Source: Hominenteromicrobium sp964531265 (GTDB lineage: Bacteria; Bacillota; Clostridia; Oscillospirales; Acutalibacteraceae). From it: a DNA stretch of 64,000 nt. Under the pieces are notes generated by a model. It was not told the DNA's origin. It ran no database searches and worked only from the letters and a program-made list of their open reading frames with translations. The position numbers and the translations under genes are program-made. Shown one piece after another: positions 8,539 through 16,444 of this stretch. The stretch covers positions 115,373 through 179,372 of the forward strand of contig CAZHDW010000001.1 of NCBI GenBank assembly GCA_964531265.1, in the 5' to 3' direction. The number at the start of each line of letters is the position of its first letter. Positions within the stretch are counted from its first letter, which is position 1.

Positions 8539-9906
8539 ATGAAGCGAAATCTACGTTTTTATTTTGCGCTGATGTTTGCGCGAGGCACTAAATTTGTGCT
8601 TAAGCTTATCGGCAGAAAGGGTACATCCATGCCCGGCTCATGGGCGATAATCCTCTGCCCGGATTTTATAGGACGTATGCCGAAGCCGAAGACCATAATC
8701 GGCATCACCGGAACGAACGGCAAGACCACCGTTTGCAACATGGTGGAGGATGTGCTGGAGGAAAACGGTATCTCCTACATGTGCAACCGTGCAGGAACCA
8801 ATGTCAACACCGGTATTGCATCTGCACTTATCAATAACAGCCGCTTTTTCGGTAAGCCGAAGCATGATGTTGCTGTTTTTGAGCTTGATGAGCGCTCGTC
8901 CCCAAAAATTTATCCGTACATGCAGCCGGATATTCTGCTGTGCACCAATATTTTCCGCGATTCCTATAAGCGAAACGCTCATGCGGAGTTCATACTTGAT
9001 ATCCTGAACAAGGAAATACCGAAGAAAACAAAGCTCATCCTGAATGCCGATGATCCGCTCTGCTGCTCCATAGCTCCCGATAATGAGCGCGTATATTACG
9101 GTATAGATCATCTTGACACCGATAAGACCGAGTGTGATAACATAGTGAACGATATGCCCGTCTGCCCCGTGTGCAGCGGCCCGATCGTGCACGATGTCGT
9201 AAGATATCACCATATCGGCAGAGTTCACTGCGAAAACTGCGGCTACCGTTCACCCGATGCCGACTATCGCGCTATTGATGTCAATGTGGATGCCGGCAGA
9301 ATGACGGTGGAGCATGACGGCAGCAGAAATAACTATAAGCTGGCAAGCACAAGCAATATCAATATCTACAATTCTCTTGCGGCAGTTGCTCTGCTCAAGG
9401 AATTCGGCCTGAGCGATGCTCAGATTCAGAAGTCCTTTGATAAAATGGAGATAACTGAATCGCGATATTCAGAGTCAATGATAGGCGGCAAGCGCGTTAT
9501 ACTGCACCTTGCAAAGGCCAAGAACCCCATTGCAAGCTCCCGTGTTTACGAGATAGTTAAGAATGCGCCGGGCAAAAAATCCGTAATCATATTCCCGTAT
9601 GACTATTTTGATGATCGTCACTCGGTCGAGAATACAGCATGGTTCTATGATACCGACTATGAATTTTTGAACGATGACAGCATTGTACAGCTCATAATCG
9701 GCGGCAACAGACATCACGATACCTACGTGCGCGCACTGCTTGCAGGCGTACCCGCCGAGAAGATCATCCATATGCAGGATGAGACAAAGGCTGCGGATGT
9801 TATCTCCGATGAAGCCGATACGGTTTTTGTGCTGCACGATGTTTATACGATAAAGTCGGCCAATATTATCCGTCAGAAGCTTGAAGAGAAGGAGGCGGCA
9901 AAATAA
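8539..9906 (+). CDS. murT: MurT-like Mur ligase (DUF1727), divergent
   Basis: Mur ligase family protein of 455 residues. It has the ATP loop GITGTNGKTT (55-64), the MurT-type zinc ribbon (C209, C212, C231, C234) and a C-terminal DUF1727 domain. MurT with GatD amidates the D-glutamate of lipid II to D-isoglutamine. In typical MurT the C-terminal motif is D-x-S-W-x-W-D; here it reads N365-TAWFYD, so the Asp that completes the GatD catalytic site looks replaced by Asn. The ATG at 8539 follows AGGAGG. The stop abuts the gatD-like start. Confidence 0.8.
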   Translation: MKRNLRFYFALMFARGTKFVLKLIGRKGTSMPGSWAIILCPDFIGRMPKPKTIIGITGTNGKTTVCNMVEDVLEENGISYMCNRAGTNVNTGIASALINNSRFFGKPKHDVAVFELDERSSPKIYPYMQPDILLCTNIFRDSYKRNAHAEFILDILNKEIPKKTKLILNADDPLCCSIAPDNERVYYGIDHLDTDKTECDNIVNDMPVCPVCSGPIVHDVVRYHHIGRVHCENCGYRSPDADYRAIDVNVDAGRMTVEHDGSRNNYKLASTSNINIYNSLAAVALLKEFGLSDAQIQKSFDKMEITESRYSESMIGGKRVILHLAKAKNPIASSRVYEIVKNAPGKKSVIIFPYDYFDDRHSVENTAWFYDTDYEFLNDDSIVQLIIGGNRHHDTYVRALLAGVPAEKIIHMQDETKAADVISDEADTVFVLHDVYTIKSANIIRQKLEEKEAAK

Positions 9907-10607
9907 TGAAAATAGAAATTCTCTTTCCCGAATTCTGCAATCTGTTCGGAGACGCCTACAATATGGTGTATCTGCAAAAAACTCTGCCCGAGGCAGAGTT
10001 CATCCGCACCGCTATCGGCGAGCCGGTGAGATTCACCGAGGAAAAGATAGATATGGTGTACATGGGTCCGATGACCGAGCGTGTGCAGGAGCTTGTCATA
10101 AACAAGTTCAGACCCCTCAAGGATAAGATCGTAAAGGCGATAAACGACGGAACGGTTTTCCTCTTTACGGGAAACGCCCTCGAAATATTCGGAGATTACA
10201 TTGAAAATGAGGACGGCAGCCGCATTGAAGCACTCGGCATATATCGTCTGTGGGCAAAGCGCGACATGATGCACCGCCACAACAGCGCGTTTGAGGGTAC
10301 CTTTGAGGGCTTCACGGTCATGGGCTTTAAGACCCAGTTCACAATGGCATATACTCCCGATGATTCACTGGCGCTCTTTAAGAAGACACGCGGTGTCGGT
10401 CTGAATCAGAAGGCGGATTTTGAGGGAATAAGACTCAATAATTTTTTCGGTACCTACCTTGTAGGCCCGATACTTGTCGCAAATCCGCCGTTTACGAAAT
10501 ATCTGCTGGGTCTCATGGGTGCCGGAGATACGCCCCTTGCTTTTGAAAAGGAAACAACGGATGCCTATGACCAGAGAAAGCTTGATTTTGCGGAGAAGGT
10601 GCATTGA
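9906..10607 (+). CDS. gatD: GatD-like amidotransferase homologue lacking catalytic Cys and His
   Basis: Protein of 233 residues aligning end to end with GatD/CobB-type class I glutamine amidotransferases (start LFPEFCNLFGDAYNM, later GTYLxGPIL). In active members the nucleophile is the Cys of CGGYQLLG. Here that stretch reads TGNALEIFG, with Gly89 at the Cys position. The catalytic His of GTYLHGP is Val186 (GTYLVGP). Both replacements predict no glutaminase activity. The ATG overlaps the end of the MurT-like gene, so the two are translationally coupled. It may be a scaffold or have a different reaction. Confidence 0.75.
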   Translation: MKIEILFPEFCNLFGDAYNMVYLQKTLPEAEFIRTAIGEPVRFTEEKIDMVYMGPMTERVQELVINKFRPLKDKIVKAINDGTVFLFTGNALEIFGDYIENEDGSRIEALGIYRLWAKRDMMHRHNSAFEGTFEGFTVMGFKTQFTMAYTPDDSLALFKKTRGVGLNQKADFEGIRLNNFFGTYLVGPILVANPPFTKYLLGLMGAGDTPLAFEKETTDAYDQRKLDFAEKVH

Positions 10608-10608
10608 T

Positions 10609-10953
10609 ATGACAAGAGAAGAGATGTTTGAGCATATACTCGACAGCGTCCCGTATCGTATCGTTTTTGTGGATATGGATCATGTTATCAGATACATGAA
10701 CCGCGAGGCGAGATATCATTACCACACCGTACGCGGCTATGATAACCTGATCGGCAAATCGATTTTCGAGTGCCACTCCGAAAAGTCAAAGGAAATGCTG
10801 ATCGCCGCGGTGGAGAAGCTTAAGAACCACGGCAATGAGATATATCTCGGCGTAAGCGTTTATAACGAGCGCAAGTATATCAATCCGGTTCGAGATGAAA
10901 ACGGCGTGATGATAGGCTATTTTGAGCGCTTTGAGAGAAATATGCAGAAATGA
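10609..10953 (+). CDS. Single-domain PAS protein (PAS_10-like)
   Basis: Small protein of 114 residues that is one PAS domain. The segments HILDSVPYRIVFVDMDHVI, GKSIFECHSEKSKEML and FERFERN resemble the PAS domain found next to hemerythrin-like or DUF438 proteins. No kinase, DNA-binding or transmembrane part is present. It may bind a small ligand or heme. The start at 10609 follows GGAGAAGG within the end of the gatD-like gene, and the genes are separated by 1 bp, so it belongs to that operon. Confidence 0.65.
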   Translation: MTREEMFEHILDSVPYRIVFVDMDHVIRYMNREARYHYHTVRGYDNLIGKSIFECHSEKSKEMLIAAVEKLKNHGNEIYLGVSVYNERKYINPVRDENGVMIGYFERFERNMQK

Positions 10954-10957
10954 TTTT

Positions 10958-10981
10958 CGGCAGGGTGTAAAAGCCCTGCCG
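10958..10981 (+). terminator. Hairpin ending the MurT/GatD-like operon
   Basis: CGGCAGGG and CCCTGCCG form an 8-bp stem with an 8-base loop. The T-tract is weak, so termination is likely but may be partial. Confidence 0.5.
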
Positions 10982-11013
10982 TTAGCTTTATCGGTTTAAA
11001 ATGTGATTTTATA

Positions 11014-11042
11014 TTGACAAATACCGATACTGCTGTTATTAT
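11014..11042 (+). promoter_or_regulatory. Sigma-A promoter of the lysine riboswitch transcript
   Basis: TTGACA (11014-11019), exactly 17 bp, TATTAT (11037-11042), about 20 bp upstream of the aptamer. Confidence 0.75.
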
Positions 11043-11063
11043 AAAAATAATCAAATAAGCCGT

Positions 11064-11240
11064 TTAGATAGAGGCGCGTTTTGACATGAGTAGCGTGAGT
11101 AATGCCGCGGCAGGCACACGTGAAGGGGTCTGACGCCGAAGCGCAGTGCTTTGCCGAAGAGCATTGTAGCTGGGTGCATGCAGAATATGTATGCAACTGT
11201 CTGCTTACCGAAGGGTGAGTATGTTGAGCTGTCAGGACGA
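11064..11240 (+). ncRNA. Lysine riboswitch (L box)
   Basis: The conserved blocks of the lysine aptamer are present in order: AGAGGCGCG, AGTA, GTGAAGGGGTC, CGCCGAAG, GCCGAAGAGC, GCTGGG and TACCGAAGGG. The spacing fits the five-helix junction of the L box. It lies between a consensus promoter and an intrinsic terminator at 11257-11290, so lysine binding should stop transcription before the transporter gene. Aptamer edges are approximate. Confidence 0.9.
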
Positions 11241-11256
11241 ATATGAAAGAAGCTTG

Positions 11257-11290
11257 CCGCTTTCTGCGTTCTGCAGAGAGCGGTTTTTTT
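11257..11290 (+). terminator. Riboswitch-controlled intrinsic terminator
   Basis: CCGCTTTCTGC pairs with GCAGAGAGCGG (one G-U), followed by seven T. It sits directly after the lysine aptamer and before the transporter start, the layout of a ligand-OFF switch. Confidence 0.85.
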
Positions 11291-11321
11291 GATGAATTCA
11301 TATTCGTTAGGGGTAATAAAA

Positions 11322-13076
11322 ATGGGTTCTGTAAGAACAAAGCGCATCATTGCCGCCGTAGCTATCGCGGTGATATGCGTTCTGATCGGCGTACTGTACT
11401 TTACAGCACAGACACCGCAGGCAGAGGCAATCGATTTTGATGCATGGGAATACATAGATTCCTACGACGTCAATGTTGATTCCGATGAAAATTTCGGTGA
11501 AAACCTGAACGCAGCACTTAATACGGTCAGGGGCGAGGTCAAGGTGTACGGCACATGGTTCGCGCTTTTGCCGCCGATCATCGCAATAGGTCTTGCGCTT
11601 TTAACAAAGGAGGTATATTCCTCCCTGTTCATCGGCATTCTGTCCGGTGCACTGCTCTATGCCGATTTCAATTTTTCCGGCACGATTGAGCATCTTTTCG
11701 TTGACGGCTTTATAGGTTCGCTGGCGGATTCCTACAACGTGGGTATACTGCTGTTCCTCGTTGTTCTCGGAACGATAACCGTTCTCATGAACCGCGCAGG
11801 CGGCTCTGCGGCATTCGGCCGCTGGGCTGCAAAGCACATAAAGTCCAGAGTCGGCGCTCAGCTTGCCACCGTTGCACTCGGTGTTATGATATTCATCGAT
11901 GACTATTTCAACTGCCTTACAGTCGGCAGTGTCATGCGTCCGGTAACGGATAAATTCAAGATTTCACGCTCAAAGCTTGCATATCTTATCGATGCTACAG
12001 CAGCTCCCGTATGCATCATCGCCCCGGTTTCCTCATGGGCAGCGGCGGTTGCCGGCTTTGTTCCGGAGGGACAGAGTGGCTTTGCGCTTTTCATCCGCGC
12101 AATTCCGTTCAACTTCTACGCACTGCTCACAATTCTCACAATGGTTTTCATGGCTGTTCTTAAAATGGATTTCGGCCCGATGAGACAGCATGAGCTCAAC
12201 GCACAGAACGGCGATCTGTTCTCCTCCGATGATGCCGAGATGTTCAAGGCAATGGAGAGCGAGGACCCGGACGAAAAGGGCAGTGTTTGGGATCTCGTTG
12301 CACCTGTGCTCGTGCTCATCGTTCTCTGTGTGCTCGGCCTTGTGTATTCCGGCGGCTTCTTTACACCCGGCACTGAGGGCTACAATGACTTTGTTACCGC
12401 CTTCTCTCAGGCGGATGCATCGGTCGGCCTTGTGTTCGGCTCCTTTGGCGGTCTGATTTTCGCCATTATCTATTTTATGTGCAGAGGCGTTCTCACCTTC
12501 AAGCAGTGCATGGAGTCCGTTCCCGAGGGCTTTAAGGCCATGGTTCCGGCTATCATGATTCTCACCTGCGCATGGACACTTAAGGGCATGACCGACAGCC
12601 TCGGCGCTAAGGTCTTTATCGCTGAATTTGTAAGAAATTATGCAGGCAGCTATATCGCATTCCTGCCCGCCATAGTATTTGCTATTGCAATTGGACTGGC
12701 ATTCTCAACCGGAACCTCCTGGGGCACCTTCGGAATCCTCATTCCGATCGTTTTGGCCATCTTCGGTACGGGTGCACTCGATATGCCGATATGCGTTGTC
12801 TCCATTTCCGCTTGTATGGCAGGCGCTGTCTGCGGAGATCATTGCTCTCCGATATCCGACACCACGATAATGGCCTCGGCAGGCTCGCAGTCCAACCATA
12901 TAAACCATGTTTCCACTCAGCTTCCGTATGCTCTTCTTGTGGCAGGTGTTTCGTTTGTAACCTACATCATCGCCGGATTTATTCCGAATGCATGGGTAAC
13001 ACTGCCGATAGGCATTGTGCTGATGTTCGCCACATTGCTGGTGGTTCGTTCGGTCACAGCCAAGAAAAAGGTATGA
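11322..13076 (+). CDS. lysW: NhaC-family transporter, predicted lysine importer
   Basis: Integral membrane protein of 584 residues in the NhaC Na+/H+ antiporter superfamily, with about a dozen hydrophobic segments and the conserved stretches FIDDYFNCLTVGSVMRPV, APVSSWAAAVAG and GDHCSPISDTT. An N-terminal anchor is followed by an acidic segment of about 45 residues. It lies directly behind a lysine riboswitch, which is how the predicted lysine transporter LysW was recognised in other Firmicutes; the lysine assignment rests on that regulation, not on substrate residues. The ATG at 11322 follows AGGGGT. Confidence 0.8.
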   Translation: MGSVRTKRIIAAVAIAVICVLIGVLYFTAQTPQAEAIDFDAWEYIDSYDVNVDSDENFGENLNAALNTVRGEVKVYGTWFALLPPIIAIGLALLTKEVYSSLFIGILSGALLYADFNFSGTIEHLFVDGFIGSLADSYNVGILLFLVVLGTITVLMNRAGGSAAFGRWAAKHIKSRVGAQLATVALGVMIFIDDYFNCLTVGSVMRPVTDKFKISRSKLAYLIDATAAPVCIIAPVSSWAAAVAGFVPEGQSGFALFIRAIPFNFYALLTILTMVFMAVLKMDFGPMRQHELNAQNGDLFSSDDAEMFKAMESEDPDEKGSVWDLVAPVLVLIVLCVLGLVYSGGFFTPGTEGYNDFVTAFSQADASVGLVFGSFGGLIFAIIYFMCRGVLTFKQCMESVPEGFKAMVPAIMILTCAWTLKGMTDSLGAKVFIAEFVRNYAGSYIAFLPAIVFAIAIGLAFSTGTSWGTFGILIPIVLAIFGTGALDMPICVVSISACMAGAVCGDHCSPISDTTIMASAGSQSNHINHVSTQLPYALLVAGVSFVTYIIAGFIPNAWVTLPIGIVLMFATLLVVRSVTAKKKV

Positions 13077-13111
13077 TGTCCTGACGCAGGCAAGTATATA
13101 TTCAAAAAAAG

Positions 13112-13142
13112 AACCGGCTCATGATTCGCTCATGGGCCGGTT
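13112..13142. terminator. Bidirectional terminator between converging genes
   Basis: AACCGGCTCATGA pairs with TCATGGGCCGGTT. A T-run follows on the plus strand and a run of A precedes it, so it can serve both the transporter and the minus-strand GH20 gene. Confidence 0.8.
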
Positions 13143-13162
13143 TTGCTATTACCTTTCAGTTA

Positions 13163-15001
13163 TCAATATTCAATGGACAGAACCGTAACGCTTGCGTCCG
13201 TGTCGGGACGATAGACGATGTTCTCTATCTCCTTGTCCGGATGAGGATTCGAAAATGCGGTCTTGTACCATGTTTTTCCGTCCTTCCTGAGGGGGACGGT
13301 GGAGTAGAATATCTCAGTGGAGGGATGACAGTCGAGATTTATATGGTCGAAGCTGTTTGCATCAAGCGCACATAGGGTGTTCTCGTTTGAAATATTCTTT
13401 CCGTACTTGACTTCCAAAAGTGCCTTCGTACCATCAGTGTAGGTGACCTCATAATTGCCCATATGGTACTTTTCGTCGTCAATATAGATGCCACACCAGA
13501 AGGCTGTGTGCTCGAAGAATAGATCGGTTGTGTGCGTCACTTCAATATGAGTGCCCTTTTTAACATTACCATGGCAGAGGTGGTATGCTTCGAGGGCGGT
13601 ACGCTCCAGCACCTCGGCCTTGCGGTCATTGTCGTAATTCGTGCTCCAAAGTGCAAAGGCGCCGAAGATCAGGTTGGCGTACTGGCCGTTTCTCTGCATG
13701 TATTCCGGGTCGTTGCAGCCCCAGTTGGAGCATGAGCCGCCGGTGATGCCGAGATTGCGGCGTCTGCGCCATTCATCAACACAGTTGGCGGCCATATTGC
13801 CGTAGACAGCCTCATAGCCGTGGGTGTGGTAAACATGGTCGTACTGAATGCCGAAGATGTAGTACCAGTGCAGCATCAGAATATCCCTCGGCAGCATTGT
13901 CTGGCAATAGAAGGCCGGCGGATAGCAGTACGGCCTGCCGTTCGGCGCCAATCTGTCAGCGCCCGCGCCGCCGTAGGTGTGGCCGTCCTTTGTGACAACG
14001 GGCAGAAGCTTTTCGCCCCACATAGCAGTGCGTATGCCGCGCTCTGCAAGGAAATCATGTATCTTCCAAATGTCGTAGGCATAGACATCGTGTGCTTTCC
14101 TGTCCTTGCATCTTTCACAGAGACACATGGAGTAGAATTCATCATGTCCGATATTTATCAGCTTTGGCTGAAAAACATCGATGACCTACTCAAATATGTC
14201 GAAAACGATCTTGTAGGTGTCGGGATGGTACGGGCAGTAGGTGTCCGGGTATGGGTCCTCCTGTCGTTCGGCTATCTCCGGATGTGCCATGCAGATATAG
14301 TCGCAGTGCGAAAGCGTAGGCACCTCGGGGTAGACCTCGAGTCCGCGCTTGCGGCAGTAGGAGATAAGCTCGCGAACCTCATCCTGTGTGAGCACATCGC
14401 CCTCACCGTTATCGGTATGAATGGAGTTCTTTGCCCAGTCATAGCCATTCTGTATCTCGTCGCTACGCCCGGAGTAGCGGCGTGTGTCAGCGACAAATTC
14501 AAGCCACTTCTCGTTTATCTCCGGGTGGCGCTTGTACTCCATGGCACCGCCGACCTCAAGAGAAATATAGTTGTATTTGTAATAGACTATGGTGTCCACC
14601 ATTTTTTTGAAATCATCAAATGCCGCACGACCGGGCAGATAAACACGGTAGCCACGGAAGTCGCAGTCCGGTGCATCCTCAAGGCGGCCCGAGAAAATAC
14701 CTTCGTGATTGCTCATCTGTAAAAGAGTTTCTGCGGCGTAGATCTCCGCGCGCTCGCTCATACCGTAGAGCACAGCCTCGTTCTCCGAGATGACCAGTGC
14801 GTAGGCCTCCTCGCCCTGCACCACGGTACCTTCCGGCAGGCCGCACACAAAGCGCACAAGACCTATACTGCCGTCCTCGCGGCCCTGCTCGGCAATGAGT
14901 TTTTCAGTCAATTCTTTGGCGTAGCCCGTGCCTTCGACATGGGAATTTCGGTTTAGGAAGAGGGAGCTGCCCTTTTCCCAGTACTGCGGTTCAAAAAACA
15001 T
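13163..15001 (-). pseudogene. GH20 beta-N-acetylhexosaminidase-like gene interrupted by an in-frame TAG
   Basis: One continuous frame of 613 codons broken only by a TAG at 14186-14188. Upstream is an N-terminal domain and the first half of a GH20 barrel, ending KIVFDIFE. Downstream, in the same frame, it continues VIDVFQPKLINIGHDEF; GHDE is the GH20 catalytic Asp-Glu pair. Neither half alone could be active. The protein would cleave terminal N-acetylhexosamine from glycans; no signal peptide is seen. The start at 15001 follows GGGAGGA. Explanations: a recent nonsense mutation (a CAG to TAG change would suffice), readthrough, or a base-call error. Confidence 0.8.
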
Positions 15002-15099
15002 AGAAAATCCTCCCATCCTTGTTAGCCTCATGATATCAAATGACTATCATAAAATCAATTGTTCAGCAAAATATATTGTTTGGAAATTTATCTGATACA

Positions 15100-15253
15100 T
15101 TGACTTTTTTCAGTGTCTGTGCTATGCTTTAAGCAAATCCACGCAGAAGGGAAGTATGTTTTATGAATGATACAATGGAGGGAAAAGTAAACTGAAATTT
15201 TCTGCGTAAAGTGAACCGGGTGTGAAATCAGGACGCTTTAGGCGTCCTTTTTT
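15100..15253 (+). promoter_or_regulatory. Short transcription unit or leader: promoter, tiny ORF, terminator
   Basis: This 365-bp gap holds TTGACT (15100-15105), 17 bp, TATGCT (15123-15128), a 10-codon frame, then GGACGC-TTTAG-GCGTCC with six T (15231-15253). A transcript of about 115 bases would end 114 bp before rsgA. It could be a small RNA or an attenuation leader. From 15254 to 15366 I see only the TTG start region of rsgA. Confidence 0.5.
15163..15195 (+). CDS. Possible leader peptide, 10 residues
   Basis: ATG with AAGGGAAG eight bases upstream encodes MNDTMEGKVN. It lies between a good promoter and a terminator. No run of one amino acid suggests a classic attenuator. Coding status is uncertain. 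Confidence 0.25.
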   Translation: MNDTMEGKVN

Positions 15254-15366
15254 GCACCCTTTTTTACGTGGTACGAAAGAGAAAGGATGATGCGGCATGA
15301 TGGATTTTTACGCTTACGTGACAGATAATACGACAAATAATGCTATGAAAAAAAGAGGTAATAGAA

Positions 15367-16401
15367 TTGAATTTATTGACAAATTACGGGTATACAGCGG
15401 GTGAGGAGCATTCACCTTACACAGTGGCAAGAATAACGGCTGAGCACAGGGAGCGCTATGAACTGATCGGTGAGCAGGGAGCATTTTTCGGCAGACTTAA
15501 AAGCTCCGAGTATTACAGCGAAGCACAAAGGGTGTTTCCGACAGTGGGTGACTTCGTGCTTGTGGATATGAATTCCGGCGGCGACAGCAGGATAGTCGAA
15601 ACACTGCCGAGGCGCTCGGTTTTTGAGCGTCCCGATCCTTCATACGGAAGAAAGCGTCCTCAGGCTGTGGCCGCGAATTTCGATTATGTTTTCATTGTTC
15701 TGGCGCTGAACAGGGATTTCAATGAGAAAAAGCTTGCGCGCTATCTGACGCTTTCGTGGCAGAGCGGCGCTGAGCCGGTGGTGGTGCTTACAAAGCTCGA
15801 TCTGCACGAGGAGGGCTATGAGCATATGATATCCGCCGCAGAGGATGCAGCCTTCGGCGCTGCCGTGTGCGCGGTAAGCTCGGTCACCGGGGAGGGCATC
15901 AAGGAACTGCGCTCTATATTGCAGCCGGGTAAAACAGCAGCCCTGCTCGGGTCGTCCGGTGTGGGAAAATCCAGCCTTGTAAATGCATTGTCGGGAAAGG
16001 TGCTGATGAAGACCGGAGAGGTGCGTGAGGACGATGACCGCGGACGTCACACAACGACATACCGTCAGCTTCTGAGGCTACCCTCCGGTGCGATGCTTAT
16101 CGACACGCCCGGCATGAGAGAGCTTGGCATGTGGGATGTGACGGAGGGGCTTTCCGATGCCTTTGAGGATATTTCGGAGCTTGCAGGATATTGCAGATTT
16201 AAGGATTGCAGGCACGAAAAAGAGCCGGACTGTGCCGTATTAAAGGCCATAGAGGATGGCGAGCTTTCGGAAAAACGTCTCATACAGTACAAAAAGCTGA
16301 AAAAGGAGGCGCGCTACAGCGAGGACTCGGCGGAGTATATCAAAAAACGTACGGAAATAAGGAAAAAGATAGCACGCGAAAACAGAAACGGAAGAAAATA
16401 A
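15367..16401 (+). CDS. rsgA: Ribosome small subunit-dependent GTPase A
   Basis: Circularly permuted GTPase of 344 residues that helps late maturation of the 30S subunit. After an N-terminal OB fold, the G motifs occur in permuted order: G4 (LTKLDL), then G1 (GSSGVGKSSLVNAL), then G3 (DTPGMRE). The C-terminal zinc site reads CRFKDCRHEKEPDC. The start is TTG with AGAGGT upstream; no better ATG exists, and the OB fold begins soon after. Length matches the family. A terminator follows at 16412-16438. Confidence 0.93.
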   Translation: MNLLTNYGYTAGEEHSPYTVARITAEHRERYELIGEQGAFFGRLKSSEYYSEAQRVFPTVGDFVLVDMNSGGDSRIVETLPRRSVFERPDPSYGRKRPQAVAANFDYVFIVLALNRDFNEKKLARYLTLSWQSGAEPVVVLTKLDLHEEGYEHMISAAEDAAFGAAVCAVSSVTGEGIKELRSILQPGKTAALLGSSGVGKSSLVNALSGKVLMKTGEVREDDDRGRHTTTYRQLLRLPSGAMLIDTPGMRELGMWDVTEGLSDAFEDISELAGYCRFKDCRHEKEPDCAVLKAIEDGELSEKRLIQYKKLKKEARYSEDSAEYIKKRTEIRKKIARENRNGRK

Positions 16402-16411
16402 GCCATAAAAG

Positions 16412-16438
16412 AAGGGTCGATGCAATGCATCGACCCTT
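16412..16438. terminator. Bidirectional terminator between rsgA and the MATE gene
   Basis: AAGGGTCGATGCA pairs with TGCATCGACCCTT, ending with T on the plus strand and preceded by A-rich sequence for the minus strand. Confidence 0.75.
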
Positions 16439-16444
16439 TGCTTA

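Noticed and set aside
13163..15001. Pyrrolysine or general TAG recoding to explain the GH20 gene
   Set aside because: TAG ends other intact genes in the window, and no pyrrolysine genes are present here.
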